Origin: Natrialba sp. SSL1
GTDB lineage: Archaea; Halobacteriota; Halobacteria; Halobacteriales; Natrialbaceae
DNA length: 64,000 nucleotides
Reading direction: 5' to 3'
Assembly (NCBI RefSeq): GCF_001861355.1
Contig: NZ_MASN01000048.1
Location: forward strand, 27,281 to 91,280
Shown: positions 10,190-17,417 of the stretch, in pieces
Layout of the letters: each line of letters starts with the position of its first letter
How positions within the stretch are numbered: position 1 is the first letter of the stretch
Notes under the pieces: generated by a model
Told to the model about the DNA's origin: nothing
The model's database searches: none
What the model saw: the letters and a program-made list of their open reading frames with translations, nothing else
Program-made: the position numbers and the translations under genes

Positions 10190-10731
10190 TGGTTACTATC
10201 ACTAACGTTGTTGGATCTGGTAGTCTCGGCCTCGAGTTAGACGTTGAACAACTCGGTGCCGATCTCGATGTTCCGTATACGGAGCACGATCCAGAAAACT
10301 ACCATGGGCTCTACGTTCGGTTAGAGGAAGACGGGCCGCTGATCATTGTTTATCGAAGTGGGAAGTACATCATCACTGGTTCTTCGAGTCTCAACCAGCT
10401 TGAAGAATCGAACGATGCGTTCCTGAATAAGCTGTCTGCGTTGAACGAGATCGATGTTCCCGAGGAGACTGGATTTTCGGTCCAGAATATCGTCAGTACT
10501 GCAGAACTTGGAGCGGATGTTAACCTAAACGCACTCTCGATTGGTCTTGGTCTCGAATCAACTGAATACGAGCCAGAGCAGTTCCCGGGACTTGTCTACC
10601 GGCCAAAAGAGTACACTGCTGTGATCTTGCTATTCGCGAACGGCAAAGCGGTCATCACTGGTGCACCGACTGTCGATGTCGCAACGGATGCATTTGATCA
10701 TCTCCAGTCTCGAGTCAACTCACTGCTTTAG
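10189..10731 (+). CDS. Divergent TATA-box-binding protein
   Basis: A 180-residue protein made of two tandem TBP half-repeats, the full length of an archaeal TBP. The second repeat is canonical (FPGLVYRP, then LLFANGKAVITGA). The first is diverged (YHGLYVRL, then IIVYRSGKYIITGS), with tyrosines where TBP usually has intercalating phenylalanines. TBP nucleates archaeal transcription by bending the TATA box. The ATG overlaps the helicase stop as TGATG, so it is translated with the defence-type operon. Haloarchaea often carry extra tbp genes, but one coupled to a methyltransferase and helicase is unusual. It may give operon-specific transcription or act only as a DNA-binding fold. Confidence 0.85.
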   Translation: MVTITNVVGSGSLGLELDVEQLGADLDVPYTEHDPENYHGLYVRLEEDGPLIIVYRSGKYIITGSSSLNQLEESNDAFLNKLSALNEIDVPEETGFSVQNIVSTAELGADVNLNALSIGLGLESTEYEPEQFPGLVYRPKEYTAVILLFANGKAVITGAPTVDVATDAFDHLQSRVNSLL

Positions 10732-10782
10732 AGACTACCCTTCCGGTTCGAACGCCTGTTTTGGCAAATTATCGATCGTATC

Positions 10783-11130
10783 TCAGGCGTTTTCAGACTC
10801 GTCGTCACCACGGGCGAAACTTGCCTGACTCTCACTGGAACCATCACTGTCGGTTGTGGGACCTTCGATGAGTTCCTCGAAGTCATCCACTTCATCGTAC
10901 TGATCCTGGTATACCAACGCGGCTTTTCCGGGTGATGTGATCTCGTACAGTCCAGATCGGTCAGCCGGTCCAATCTTTTCAACGAGCCCGTAGTCCTCGA
11001 GCACCGGCAGCCGGGTGTTGATGTTTTTGCGGGACTTCCCGGTGTGAGCGGCCAGGTTCGTCGCAACATTCCGTCCTTTGTCTTCCAGTCCTTCAAGGAT
11101 GAGAAAGTCGGTTGGTTGACGTAGTTTCAC
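10783..11130 (-). CDS. PhiH1-like winged-helix repressor
   Basis: This 115-residue protein starts at a GTG with MKLRQPTDFLILEGLED. The winged helix includes GRNVATNLAAHTGKSRKNIN (recognition helix) and RLPVLEDYGLVEKIGPADRS, typical of the haloarchaeal phage PhiH1 repressor family. The last 35 residues are a low-complexity acidic tail. A close paralogue lies at 60237-60512, nearly identical over the DNA-binding part. It is convergent with the TBP gene, so it does not sit at that operon's promoter. Confidence 0.8.
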   Translation of the reverse strand: MKLRQPTDFLILEGLEDKGRNVATNLAAHTGKSRKNINTRLPVLEDYGLVEKIGPADRSGLYEITSPGKAALVYQDQYDEVDDFEELIEGPTTDSDGSSESQASFARGDDESENA

Positions 11131-11213
11131 GGGTAGTACTCTGTATTGAGAAAGTAGTTATGGTGACAAGTAATGTTTTTCGGCCAGTGAAACAGAAATC
11201 TCTCGCTGTACCG

Positions 11214-12632
11214 TCACGGTGTAGAAGATGTCGTATAGGTATCTGATGAGAGTTTCTCAAGTTCTGATTCGGCGGCTCGTTGAAGGTCTTCTTCAGCAGT
11301 TGGTCCTGGACTCGAGTCAGATGCCACAAGAGCAGCAGAGACCGCGTCTCGATCGGCTTCACATACTCGTTCAAGGGCATCTTCGGATATTTGGCTCTTC
11401 TCGTCGGAAACCTTATTTGGATACTTCGCTCGAGCAATTTTATTATCCAAGATCTGCTTTGGCATAGTTTCAATACCGAAATCGGCAGTCTCACAGAGTT
11501 TTGAGATCTGGTCAGCAGCGCGGTCGACCCAGTTATCCGGCGACGAATCACAGTCAGTTACTGCCGCAGATGAATCCGGGTCAAAGTTGGCGTATGCAAC
11601 GATTTCTTCTGCTAACTCAGGTTGTTCTTCTGCAAGCCGAACAAGATTCAGTCGGAGGTCCTCACGCTTGGTTTTGACTGGGTAGTTATCAACAACAGCG
11701 GCAACAGTTCGACGTGCCGTTGCAGGTGAGACAGCCTCATTCAAAATCTCCTCACAGACAGCTGATTTTTCGATTCCAATACGCCCGTTCGACGCTGCGG
11801 CTTGCTTCCCGAGCTCGAGAACGACGCGACGAGCACGAGCCTCTGGGTCGCCCTTGAGATACTCGACAGAAACCCAGCATTCCCACGGGTAGTCGTCCGG
11901 CCGGTCTGGGAGTTCATCGACCGGCTTATAGAGCTTTGGTGTTTGTGGATGGCGACCAAGATTGAGCGTTTCAACGACTTGATTACGATATTTACGCATC
12001 GTTCGTTTCGTTGGTTCCCCGTCGCCAACAACTACTTCAATCGCTTCATCAAGGTCGTCACGACTGATTTGGTGACTTTCGCACGACATCTCGGTTTCGA
12101 GATAGTCGACAATCGCCTCGGTTTTTTCTTCGACTGTCCGCGGTTGTTTGTTGACACCATCCTGATCGTTGATGGTGTCCTCAGGGGGTTCATCCTCAGT
12201 ATCATCGAGAGCAGTCGACAATCGATCAGCTAAATCGGCAACCCACTCATGGAAGGGGTTGGTTCGGTACTGACGGAGCGCACGTGCAAGTTCAACACCA
12301 TACGAATTTTTCGACTCCGAAACTGCGTTTCGGAAACCGTCTTTCGAATAGGGGGCAATACGGACCCGGACTTCAGTTTTCGAGTCAGTAGTGAGGTCGT
12401 CACCCACCAAACTGTGTGGTATATCCGTTTCTTCTTCGGTGATGACGTCGTCGGCAAGAGTCTGTAGCTTCTTAACAGCGTCAGCAAAGCGGATATAGTC
12501 CTCTATTGCTTTCTCGACGTACCGGCCGAGAGAACCTTTGTACCCGCCAGTTACATCACGGACCCATTCTTTGAAGAGTTCCCATTCAGACGTTGGGACA
12601 AGCCAGCCAAGATGTTCCAGACCAGCACTCAT
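11214..12632 (-). CDS. Large plasmid-type hypothetical protein
   Basis: This encodes 472 residues starting MSAGLEHLGWLVPTSEWELF. The N-terminus (LGWLVPTSEWELFKEWVRDV, then YVEKAIEDYIRFADAV) resembles a domain I recall at the start of several haloarchaeal plasmid proteins. The central part has repeated helical segments (SRDDLDEAIEVVVGDGEPTK, SPATARRTVAAVVDNYPVKT) that could be tandem winged helices. No enzymatic motif is visible. It stands alone with long flanks, as plasmid maintenance or replication-accessory genes often do. Its function is unknown. Confidence 0.65.
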   Translation of the reverse strand: MSAGLEHLGWLVPTSEWELFKEWVRDVTGGYKGSLGRYVEKAIEDYIRFADAVKKLQTLADDVITEEETDIPHSLVGDDLTTDSKTEVRVRIAPYSKDGFRNAVSESKNSYGVELARALRQYRTNPFHEWVADLADRLSTALDDTEDEPPEDTINDQDGVNKQPRTVEEKTEAIVDYLETEMSCESHQISRDDLDEAIEVVVGDGEPTKRTMRKYRNQVVETLNLGRHPQTPKLYKPVDELPDRPDDYPWECWVSVEYLKGDPEARARRVVLELGKQAAASNGRIGIEKSAVCEEILNEAVSPATARRTVAAVVDNYPVKTKREDLRLNLVRLAEEQPELAEEIVAYANFDPDSSAAVTDCDSSPDNWVDRAADQISKLCETADFGIETMPKQILDNKIARAKYPNKVSDEKSQISEDALERVCEADRDAVSAALVASDSSPGPTAEEDLQRAAESELEKLSSDTYTTSSTP

Positions 12633-13196
12633 GATGCAATCACCCCGGAAAGAACTTCGAAGAAACCACCCAAGATGGGTAATGTCAGATCATCATCACA
12701 CAGTATGGGAAGAAGGGTAAGGGGGTGTGTTCCGTCGTGACGGAAGAAGCGAGCCGTAGCTAGATCGTGTTTCGGTTAGAGAGGTGCTCTCCCATGACTT
12801 TTCCCTCCAGCAACTTCCTATGGGGACGTTTGGAGCAGCCTTCATCACCGAAGAACCGCCCCGTACCTCACACAGGTTGGGTGGTGAGATACGCCAAACT
12901 ATTGTTTTGGTATCTCCTCTATCGGATAGAAGTTCAATTCCTGCTTCTAACCGACACTTAGATAGTGCTTTACTTCTAAAGTAAAGCCGTCGGCACAACG
13001 GGGATTCCCTTACCAAGAGTGTCCCGTTGATGTCGATGGATAGCTTCCTTTCCATTTCTGGTGTTAGTAGTACCGTCTGTCGCCGATCGATCGTATGTTC
13101 TGGTTGTCGGCAGGGAGTACTGTTGTTTTCCTATTCACACAAACTCCTATGAGATTGCGTAATAATAAATAGTTCGGCGATGCAGATATACAACAC
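12633..13196. other. Non-coding stretch with a perfect hairpin
   Basis: About 560 bp without a credible gene. It holds a perfect 8-bp stem, CTTTACTT-CTA-AAGTAAAG, at 12968-12986, and the TATA-like TAATAAATA near 13165 that serves the gene starting at 13197. Several short GC-rich inverted segments occur at about 12730-12900. A structured RNA or a control region is possible but cannot be shown. Confidence 0.45.
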
Positions 13197-13814
13197 ATGG
13201 ACTTAGATCGCCCCGCAGCATTGCTGACAGATGCACAACGAGAATATCTACGCGGTGAAAAGGAATTTAAGCGGCCTGTTCACGAGCGAAATCTCCGGTC
13301 ACGGATTCGGGAGCGTCTTGTGGCAGCAACGCACGATCTCACATTACTGTATAATGAGTTAGATCCAGAAGATCGAAAGATGGTGTATAGCGTTACGGGG
13401 TATGACTTAGCTGATCGTGTTGATGACGAACTTGAAAGGGATCCTGAGCTTGTTGGTGCAATTAGAAGTTCAATAGCGTTCTTTTATGAAGCCGCTCATG
13501 ATTCCGGGAGAGATGCCGAATCAATCGTTGAAACGGCAGTTGGGCAGGTTGAGCAGCGTCGTAACTCATCCACAATAGTTGATGTCAACCTCGAAGTCGA
13601 GAAGAGTCGGCTCGACTATCTTGCAGATCGCGGTCGCAGTAAGATGGAACAGATGGATGATCTTTCGAATGCCGAAGTGCGTGCGTTACTCGAAGCAGAA
13701 ACGGAGGAGATCGATCCAGACGATGTTTCCATGTATCTCCGTAACAAATGGGAGTGGTCGATACATTCAGACGAGCAGACTGATGACTTTGACGACACCG
13801 ACACCGGAAAGTGA
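13197..13814 (+). CDS. Hypothetical haloarchaeal protein
   Basis: This encodes 205 acidic, helical residues from an ATG at 13197. An AT-rich TATA-like element about 28-32 bp upstream (TAATAAATA) fits leaderless transcription and supports the start. The N-terminal segment MDLDRPAALLTDAQREYLRG resembles a conserved start I recall from haloarchaeal proteins of unknown function found in proviruses and plasmids. No membrane segment or catalytic motif is visible. It is followed at once by a TnpB relic on the opposite strand. Confidence 0.65.
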   Translation: MDLDRPAALLTDAQREYLRGEKEFKRPVHERNLRSRIRERLVAATHDLTLLYNELDPEDRKMVYSVTGYDLADRVDDELERDPELVGAIRSSIAFFYEAAHDSGRDAESIVETAVGQVEQRRNSSTIVDVNLEVEKSRLDYLADRGRSKMEQMDDLSNAEVRALLEAETEEIDPDDVSMYLRNKWEWSIHSDEQTDDFDDTDTGK

Positions 13815-13824
13815 ACTACCCCGC

Positions 13825-13965
13825 CTACTCGCCAGCAGAAGCTGGCTCCTTGAGGCAGGGACTTCCTGCTCCGACGACACGACTTGCAGACTCCGTAATT
13901 GGATCCACAGCGGTAGCAGTCTTCACCGGTAGATTTTTGCCTCCAAGTGAGCGACCTAGAGGTAT
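13825..13965 (-). pseudogene. Solo 3' end of a TnpB (IS1341-type) gene
   Basis: Read on the minus strand, the frame ends in LPVKTATAVDPITESASR and then VVGAGSPCLKEPASAGE before a TAG stop at 13825-13827. This is the typical disordered tail of haloarchaeal TnpB. The catalytic part is absent. The terminal bases (CTACTCGCCAGCAGAAGC on the plus strand) recur at 50776-50795 in inverted orientation, so this is an element right end without its gene. In TnpB elements this end encodes the guide-RNA scaffold. Confidence 0.6.
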
Positions 13966-14068
13966 GACCCTCGAGGACACCATCCGAGAATTAGAGGATC
14001 GTCTCGGAATGAGTCGGAGTGAGGAAGTGGAAGAAACCGGTCGGACTGTCGCTCGTCTTCAGGACTAA
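13964..14068 (+). other. Possible 34-residue peptide
   Basis: A short frame (MTLEDTIRELEDRLGMSR, then an acidic tail) ends 2 nt from the stop of the convergent Fic-like gene. It is protein-like and helical but could be a gene remnant. The bases upstream of its ATG are the antisense of a TnpB relic, so the longer frame that enters them is not real. Confidence 0.25.
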
Positions 14069-14069
14069 T

Positions 14070-14951
14070 TTACTCGAGTTCTTTGAGTTCGCCCGCAAAT
14101 TCGTGTTTTGTGAGTCCGTCAGTATCGAGCATATTGGTCATTCCTGCCCGATGGACGGCTTCTTCAGTAAAGTCAATCCACAGTTCTTCGTGTCGTTCTG
14201 CGTATCGTCTCCATCGCTCATTCCGCTGAAGATCTAACTCATACTCTTCAAGCGGAATTTCAATATCGTGCTTTCGTACGAGTATATCGCATCCGAACTC
14301 CTCGAGATACTTGAACCGACCACCCTTTCGTCGAACTGTCAGCAAGCGTTTGGATTCGTTGATGTATTCATTGACCCACTCCATCCAGTCGTACTCGTCG
14401 GTCTTATCGAGGGGTTTCGCTGTCTCCGGCATCGAGAAATCCGGGTTCACCCGCCTGAGATAGAGCTGGCAGATCCCAATGGCCGTTCGATGATTCGCGT
14501 TGGGCAGCGCGTGCTTGAGGATCAAATTCGAGGCCAGGCGACCCGCCACCTCGACTGCTGTTCCGTTCCAGTCAATCTGGTTAAGCGCTGGTTCGATCGC
14601 TTCGGCTGCGATATCCTTGTACGCTTGTACCCGCTTCCCTTCCTCCTCGTAGTTCTCCTCGAGGACGTTCCTGAAGACGGTAACCAACCGAGTCGCGATG
14701 ACGCTGTTCGCCGATTCCATCGAATCGATGTACTCGACGAGATCGTAGTCAATCTCGTCCGCTGCCCCGCTGGCACCGGACGCGGTATAGACGATGTAGA
14801 CGGTCCGGTCCAACTCGAACGACTCAACTTTGACCGATTTGTGCCCGTCGTACCCGACGATGCGGTCCCCCATAGCTTCCAAATCAGGACTAACAAAGTC
14901 TATTGAGAACTGCTTATCCAGTTCGTGGTGGTAGGGAACCCGATTTTCCAT
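14070..14951 (-). CDS. Fic/Doc-family protein with variant active-site motif
   Basis: In this 293-residue protein the Fic/Doc signature is HALPNANHR (His147 to Arg155), followed by TAIGICQLYL. Doc toxins have H-x-F-x-D-A-N-K-R and phosphorylate EF-Tu; Fic proteins transfer AMP. Here the metal-binding acid is Asn151 and the Lys/Gly position is His154, so the chemistry may differ. The preceding helices (residues 70-140) fit the Fic core, and about 130 residues of unknown role follow. No clear antitoxin lies upstream; the gene at 14996 is divergent and is an Lrp fragment. It could be a toxin, a modifier enzyme or inactive. Confidence 0.7.
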   Translation of the reverse strand: MENRVPYHHELDKQFSIDFVSPDLEAMGDRIVGYDGHKSVKVESFELDRTVYIVYTASGASGAADEIDYDLVEYIDSMESANSVIATRLVTVFRNVLEENYEEEGKRVQAYKDIAAEAIEPALNQIDWNGTAVEVAGRLASNLILKHALPNANHRTAIGICQLYLRRVNPDFSMPETAKPLDKTDEYDWMEWVNEYINESKRLLTVRRKGGRFKYLEEFGCDILVRKHDIEIPLEEYELDLQRNERWRRYAERHEELWIDFTEEAVHRAGMTNMLDTDGLTKHEFAGELKELE

Positions 14952-14995
14952 TTCGTCCGTAACAACACGTACCCCTTCATACTAATAACCAACAA

Positions 14996-15190
14996 ATGAT
15001 CTCCGTTCACGAAGTGACAGGCGACTACGACGTGATCGCTATCGGTAAGTTCGAAGATACAGACGATATGAACGATCAGATCAAGGCGTTGATCACTGAT
15101 CCCGACATCAACCAGTCAAACACGAGTATCGTTCTCAACACTATAACCGAAAACGAACAATTCGAACTCGTGGTAAACGAAAGCAACTAA
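14996..15190 (+). CDS. Stand-alone Lrp/AsnC ligand-binding domain (RAM), probably truncated
   Basis: The 64 residues begin [20 protein letters not shown] and continue [18 protein letters not shown], matching the C-terminal RAM domain of haloarchaeal Lrp/AsnC regulators, which normally follows an N-terminal helix-turn-helix of about 60 residues. That DNA-binding half is missing, and no in-frame remnant lies upstream. It may be a stand-alone effector-binding or dimerisation module, but a truncation left by rearrangement is more likely. Its stop is 2 nt from the stop of the convergent ADP-ribosylglycohydrolase. Confidence 0.6.
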   Translation: MISVHEVTGDYDVIAIGKFEDTDDMNDQIKALITDPDINQSNTSIVLNTITENEQFELVVNESN

Positions 15191-15192
15191 CT

Positions 15193-16101
15193 TCACGCCA
15201 CCTCTGTGAGCTCAACCGCCAATGATTCGAGTTCGTCTGTTTCATCAATGGCAGAGAGCCAACGATCCGGAAGCTGTGACGCACCGAACCGTGCACCAGC
15301 AACTGCGCCCGCAATCGCCCCGATCGTATCAGTGTCACCACCACGATTAACTGCGGTCACAATCGCTTCTTCAGCGCTACTGGCGAGTAGTCCATCGTGG
15401 AGAGCCGTTTGCAGCGAGTGGACGACGTACCCGGACGTTTCGAGCGTCCCTGGCGAGGTCCCGTCGGCGAGAGGCTCGAGTGCGGTCACGAGCTCGTCCG
15501 GAGCATCGTCTGCGACGTAATCGAGCGCCCCCTCCAGCGGCGTGTCGACGTCCTCGAGCAGACCGGCCACCGTGAGGTTGAGAATCGCACAGCCGTACGT
15601 ACACCGCGGGTCAGCATGCGTAATCTGAGAGGACTGTCGGCTCACGTCCACGAGCTGGTCCCAATCAGTCGCGTACGGGATAGCAAGCGGTGGACACCGC
15701 ATCACACTCCCGTTCCCGGCGTTCGAACCTTCTGGGCTGTCCTCCCAGACCTCTTGCCCTGCCTGGTTCCATGTTTCCCCTTTCTCGAGGCGACTGAGCG
15801 AACGCAACGTCACCCGCCCAATGTCAAACGGATCGCTCTCGTACCATGCGACGAACCGATTCGCCATATCAGCAGGATCGAACTCCTGTTTCTCGACGAG
15901 ACTCCGCGCAATACAGAGTGCCTGCTCGGTGTCATCAGTAATCGTTCCAGCCGGCTTGTTCCACGTTCCGTACCCGACCATCTCGTCGAGGTCGCCGTAC
16001 TCAGCAGTAATCGTAGACGCTGTGTCGAACTCGACCGGTCGTCCAAGCGCATCCCCACACGCCAGCCCGACCAAGACACCGCGGGCGCGGTCAAGATCCA
16101 T
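15193..16101 (-). CDS. ADP-ribosylglycohydrolase (DraG-like), intact copy
   Basis: This 302-residue protein shows the DraG-family metal and ADP-ribose sites: GLACGDALGRPVEF near the N-terminus, TITDDTEQAL around residue 54, SNAGNGSVMR in the middle, and RGGDTDTIGAIAGAVAGA near the C-terminus. Such enzymes remove ADP-ribose from proteins, nucleic acids or small molecules using two Mg ions. A second, truncated copy in the same orientation lies at 19141-19635. Both copies are preceded by the same degraded C-terminal coding tail, so a block of about 1 kb was duplicated. The substrate is unknown; reversal of a toxin modification is possible. Confidence 0.85.
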   Translation of the reverse strand: MDLDRARGVLVGLACGDALGRPVEFDTASTITAEYGDLDEMVGYGTWNKPAGTITDDTEQALCIARSLVEKQEFDPADMANRFVAWYESDPFDIGRVTLRSLSRLEKGETWNQAGQEVWEDSPEGSNAGNGSVMRCPPLAIPYATDWDQLVDVSRQSSQITHADPRCTYGCAILNLTVAGLLEDVDTPLEGALDYVADDAPDELVTALEPLADGTSPGTLETSGYVVHSLQTALHDGLLASSAEEAIVTAVNRGGDTDTIGAIAGAVAGARFGASQLPDRWLSAIDETDELESLAVELTEVA

Positions 16102-16144
16102 GCCCCATCCAACGAATACGTGTAAGAAAAACGTATGGTCGCGG

Positions 16145-16393
16145 TCACTCGTTAGGCTCAGTTCCGGTCCGGAGGTTCTCTCGGTACTCGTTCCACACTT
16201 ACGATATTGCCACTCGTTCCTCTTCTGTCATCGTCTCGTGTTCGTCTTCATCGTAGAACGGGAGCACGTTTTTCTTGGGCATGTCCATCAGACGACAAAG
16301 CGGGTAGAGTTCCTCGTAGTAATCTTCCAGAACCCATTCTTCGCCATGTTCAGCGACCGCTTGCTGAATATACAACGTCGTCGGTATCCTCAC
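16145..16393 (-). pseudogene. C-terminal remnant of an unidentified gene upstream of ADP-ribosylglycohydrolase
   Basis: The minus-strand frame reads IQQAVAEHGEEWVLEDYYEE, then CRLMDMPKKNVLPFYDEDE, a TAA stop after ERVAIS, and in the same frame VWNEYRENLRTGTEPNE. A related tail (WGEYWEYLRTGTKPSE) precedes the second copy at 19678-19740. The tail was therefore once coding, and the TAA is a nonsense mutation. Coding character ends near 16383, where a plus-strand fragment of another gene begins. The family is unknown. Confidence 0.45.
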
Positions 16394-16688
16394 TCACGCC
16401 GATCTCAACACCGCTTCCACCCGCATCTATCTCTTCGACTACATCACGTACCTGGAAGAACACCTCCCCAAACTCATCCTTGACAACGCACCGGACTGGA
16501 AGAAAATCTTGGTCAGACAAGACGTACTTGACGGCATCGAACAACGGTATGTGGTCGCACAAGCAGCCACCGTTGCAGTAAACCGCTTCGGGCGCGGTGG
16601 CCCGAGGCGTTTATTATTGTCAACCAGGAGTGACGCGCCGTTCAACACGGAGTTCCTCACTGCCAGCCATAGATTTCATATATTGTAA
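16377..16688 (+). pseudogene. C-terminal fragment resembling a CBS-domain protein
   Basis: The frame opens directly after a TGA and has no start codon. It reads VVGILTHADLNTASTRIYLF, then DYITYLEEHLPKLILDNAPD, then WKKILVRQDVLDGIEQRY. The GILTHADLN part resembles the end of a CBS domain, and codons are strongly GC-ending. It is a broken gene joined head to tail with the minus-strand remnant at 16145-16393. The bases after about 16590 look non-native. Confidence 0.4.
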
Positions 16689-16743
16689 TAGTAGTGTTTA
16701 ATCTGATAACTATTATCAACCCTGGTTGCGATGGCTATCGCAT

Positions 16744-17412
16744 ATGAGTGAGAGCAAGCAATCCGAAGACGTAGAGTACGCCCCACTCACCGAGGCGGAG
16801 TTCAAGGAAAACCTCGCACAGTTGTTCGATGCGATGAACGCGCTCGCACCGACGCGGAACTATGTGAGCCAGATGGTCCAGTTACTTCCGCAGGAGCGCC
16901 GTCAGATGCGCCATGCCTATCCCGATCTCTTCGAGCAGATGGAAACGCAGGAGTTCCTCAACGACGGGTTCGGTCTCGAGATCGACGAGGAAGAGGTGTC
17001 CACGGGCCGGCGTGGGACAGCAACTGAGATCGAAAGTTTCGTCGACGATATCATGGAGTTCTTCGACGATGACGACCGTCGGCAAGCACTCGAAGAGTAC
17101 CTCGACGACGAGATTCCTAACCCACGAAAGGAATGGCTCGATCACCGGGTCAAAATGGCCGTCAGCGAACCGAACTACGGAGAGGAGATCAACACCATCT
17201 TCGACACGATGCTCAAGTACGGCGACCAGCAGAACGGCTACCGACTTGAGATCGATCGGGTCAACGAACTCTCCGATATCGATCAGGGCCGGCTGCTGGA
17301 AATCAAGCGGTTCCTAGTCTCCGAGCTCGAGATCTGTCGCGATCGAAACGATAAGTTCGAATTAGCGAGTGAGATCATGGATTACCCGGACATCATTGAC
17401 CAGAACCTCTGA
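16744..17412 (+). CDS. Hypothetical protein, first gene of a two-gene unit
   Basis: This encodes 222 residues from the ATG at 16744 (MSESKQSEDVEYAPLTEAEF). It is helical and acidic, with regularly spaced hydrophobics (LAQLFDAMNALAPTRNYVSQ; IESFVDDIMEFFDDDDRRQA), and has no metal site or membrane segment. The next gene starts 5 nt after its stop, so they form one operon. The pair is bounded by broken genes: a CBS fragment on the left and a truncated ADP-ribosylglycohydrolase on the right. It was probably inserted as a unit. The family is not recognised. Confidence 0.6.
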   Translation: MSESKQSEDVEYAPLTEAEFKENLAQLFDAMNALAPTRNYVSQMVQLLPQERRQMRHAYPDLFEQMETQEFLNDGFGLEIDEEEVSTGRRGTATEIESFVDDIMEFFDDDDRRQALEEYLDDEIPNPRKEWLDHRVKMAVSEPNYGEEINTIFDTMLKYGDQQNGYRLEIDRVNELSDIDQGRLLEIKRFLVSELEICRDRNDKFELASEIMDYPDIIDQNL

Positions 17413-17417
17413 CCGGC

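Noticed and set aside
13811..13963. Plus-strand open frame before the small peptide at 13964
   Set aside because: The bases are the antisense of a TnpB 3' end, so the frame is accidental.
16350..16562. Minus-strand 70-codon frame (VKYVLSDQDFLPVRCVVKDE)
   Set aside because: It looks protein-like, but the plus strand has a better CBS-like reading with stronger codon bias over the same bases; I kept the latter at moderate confidence.
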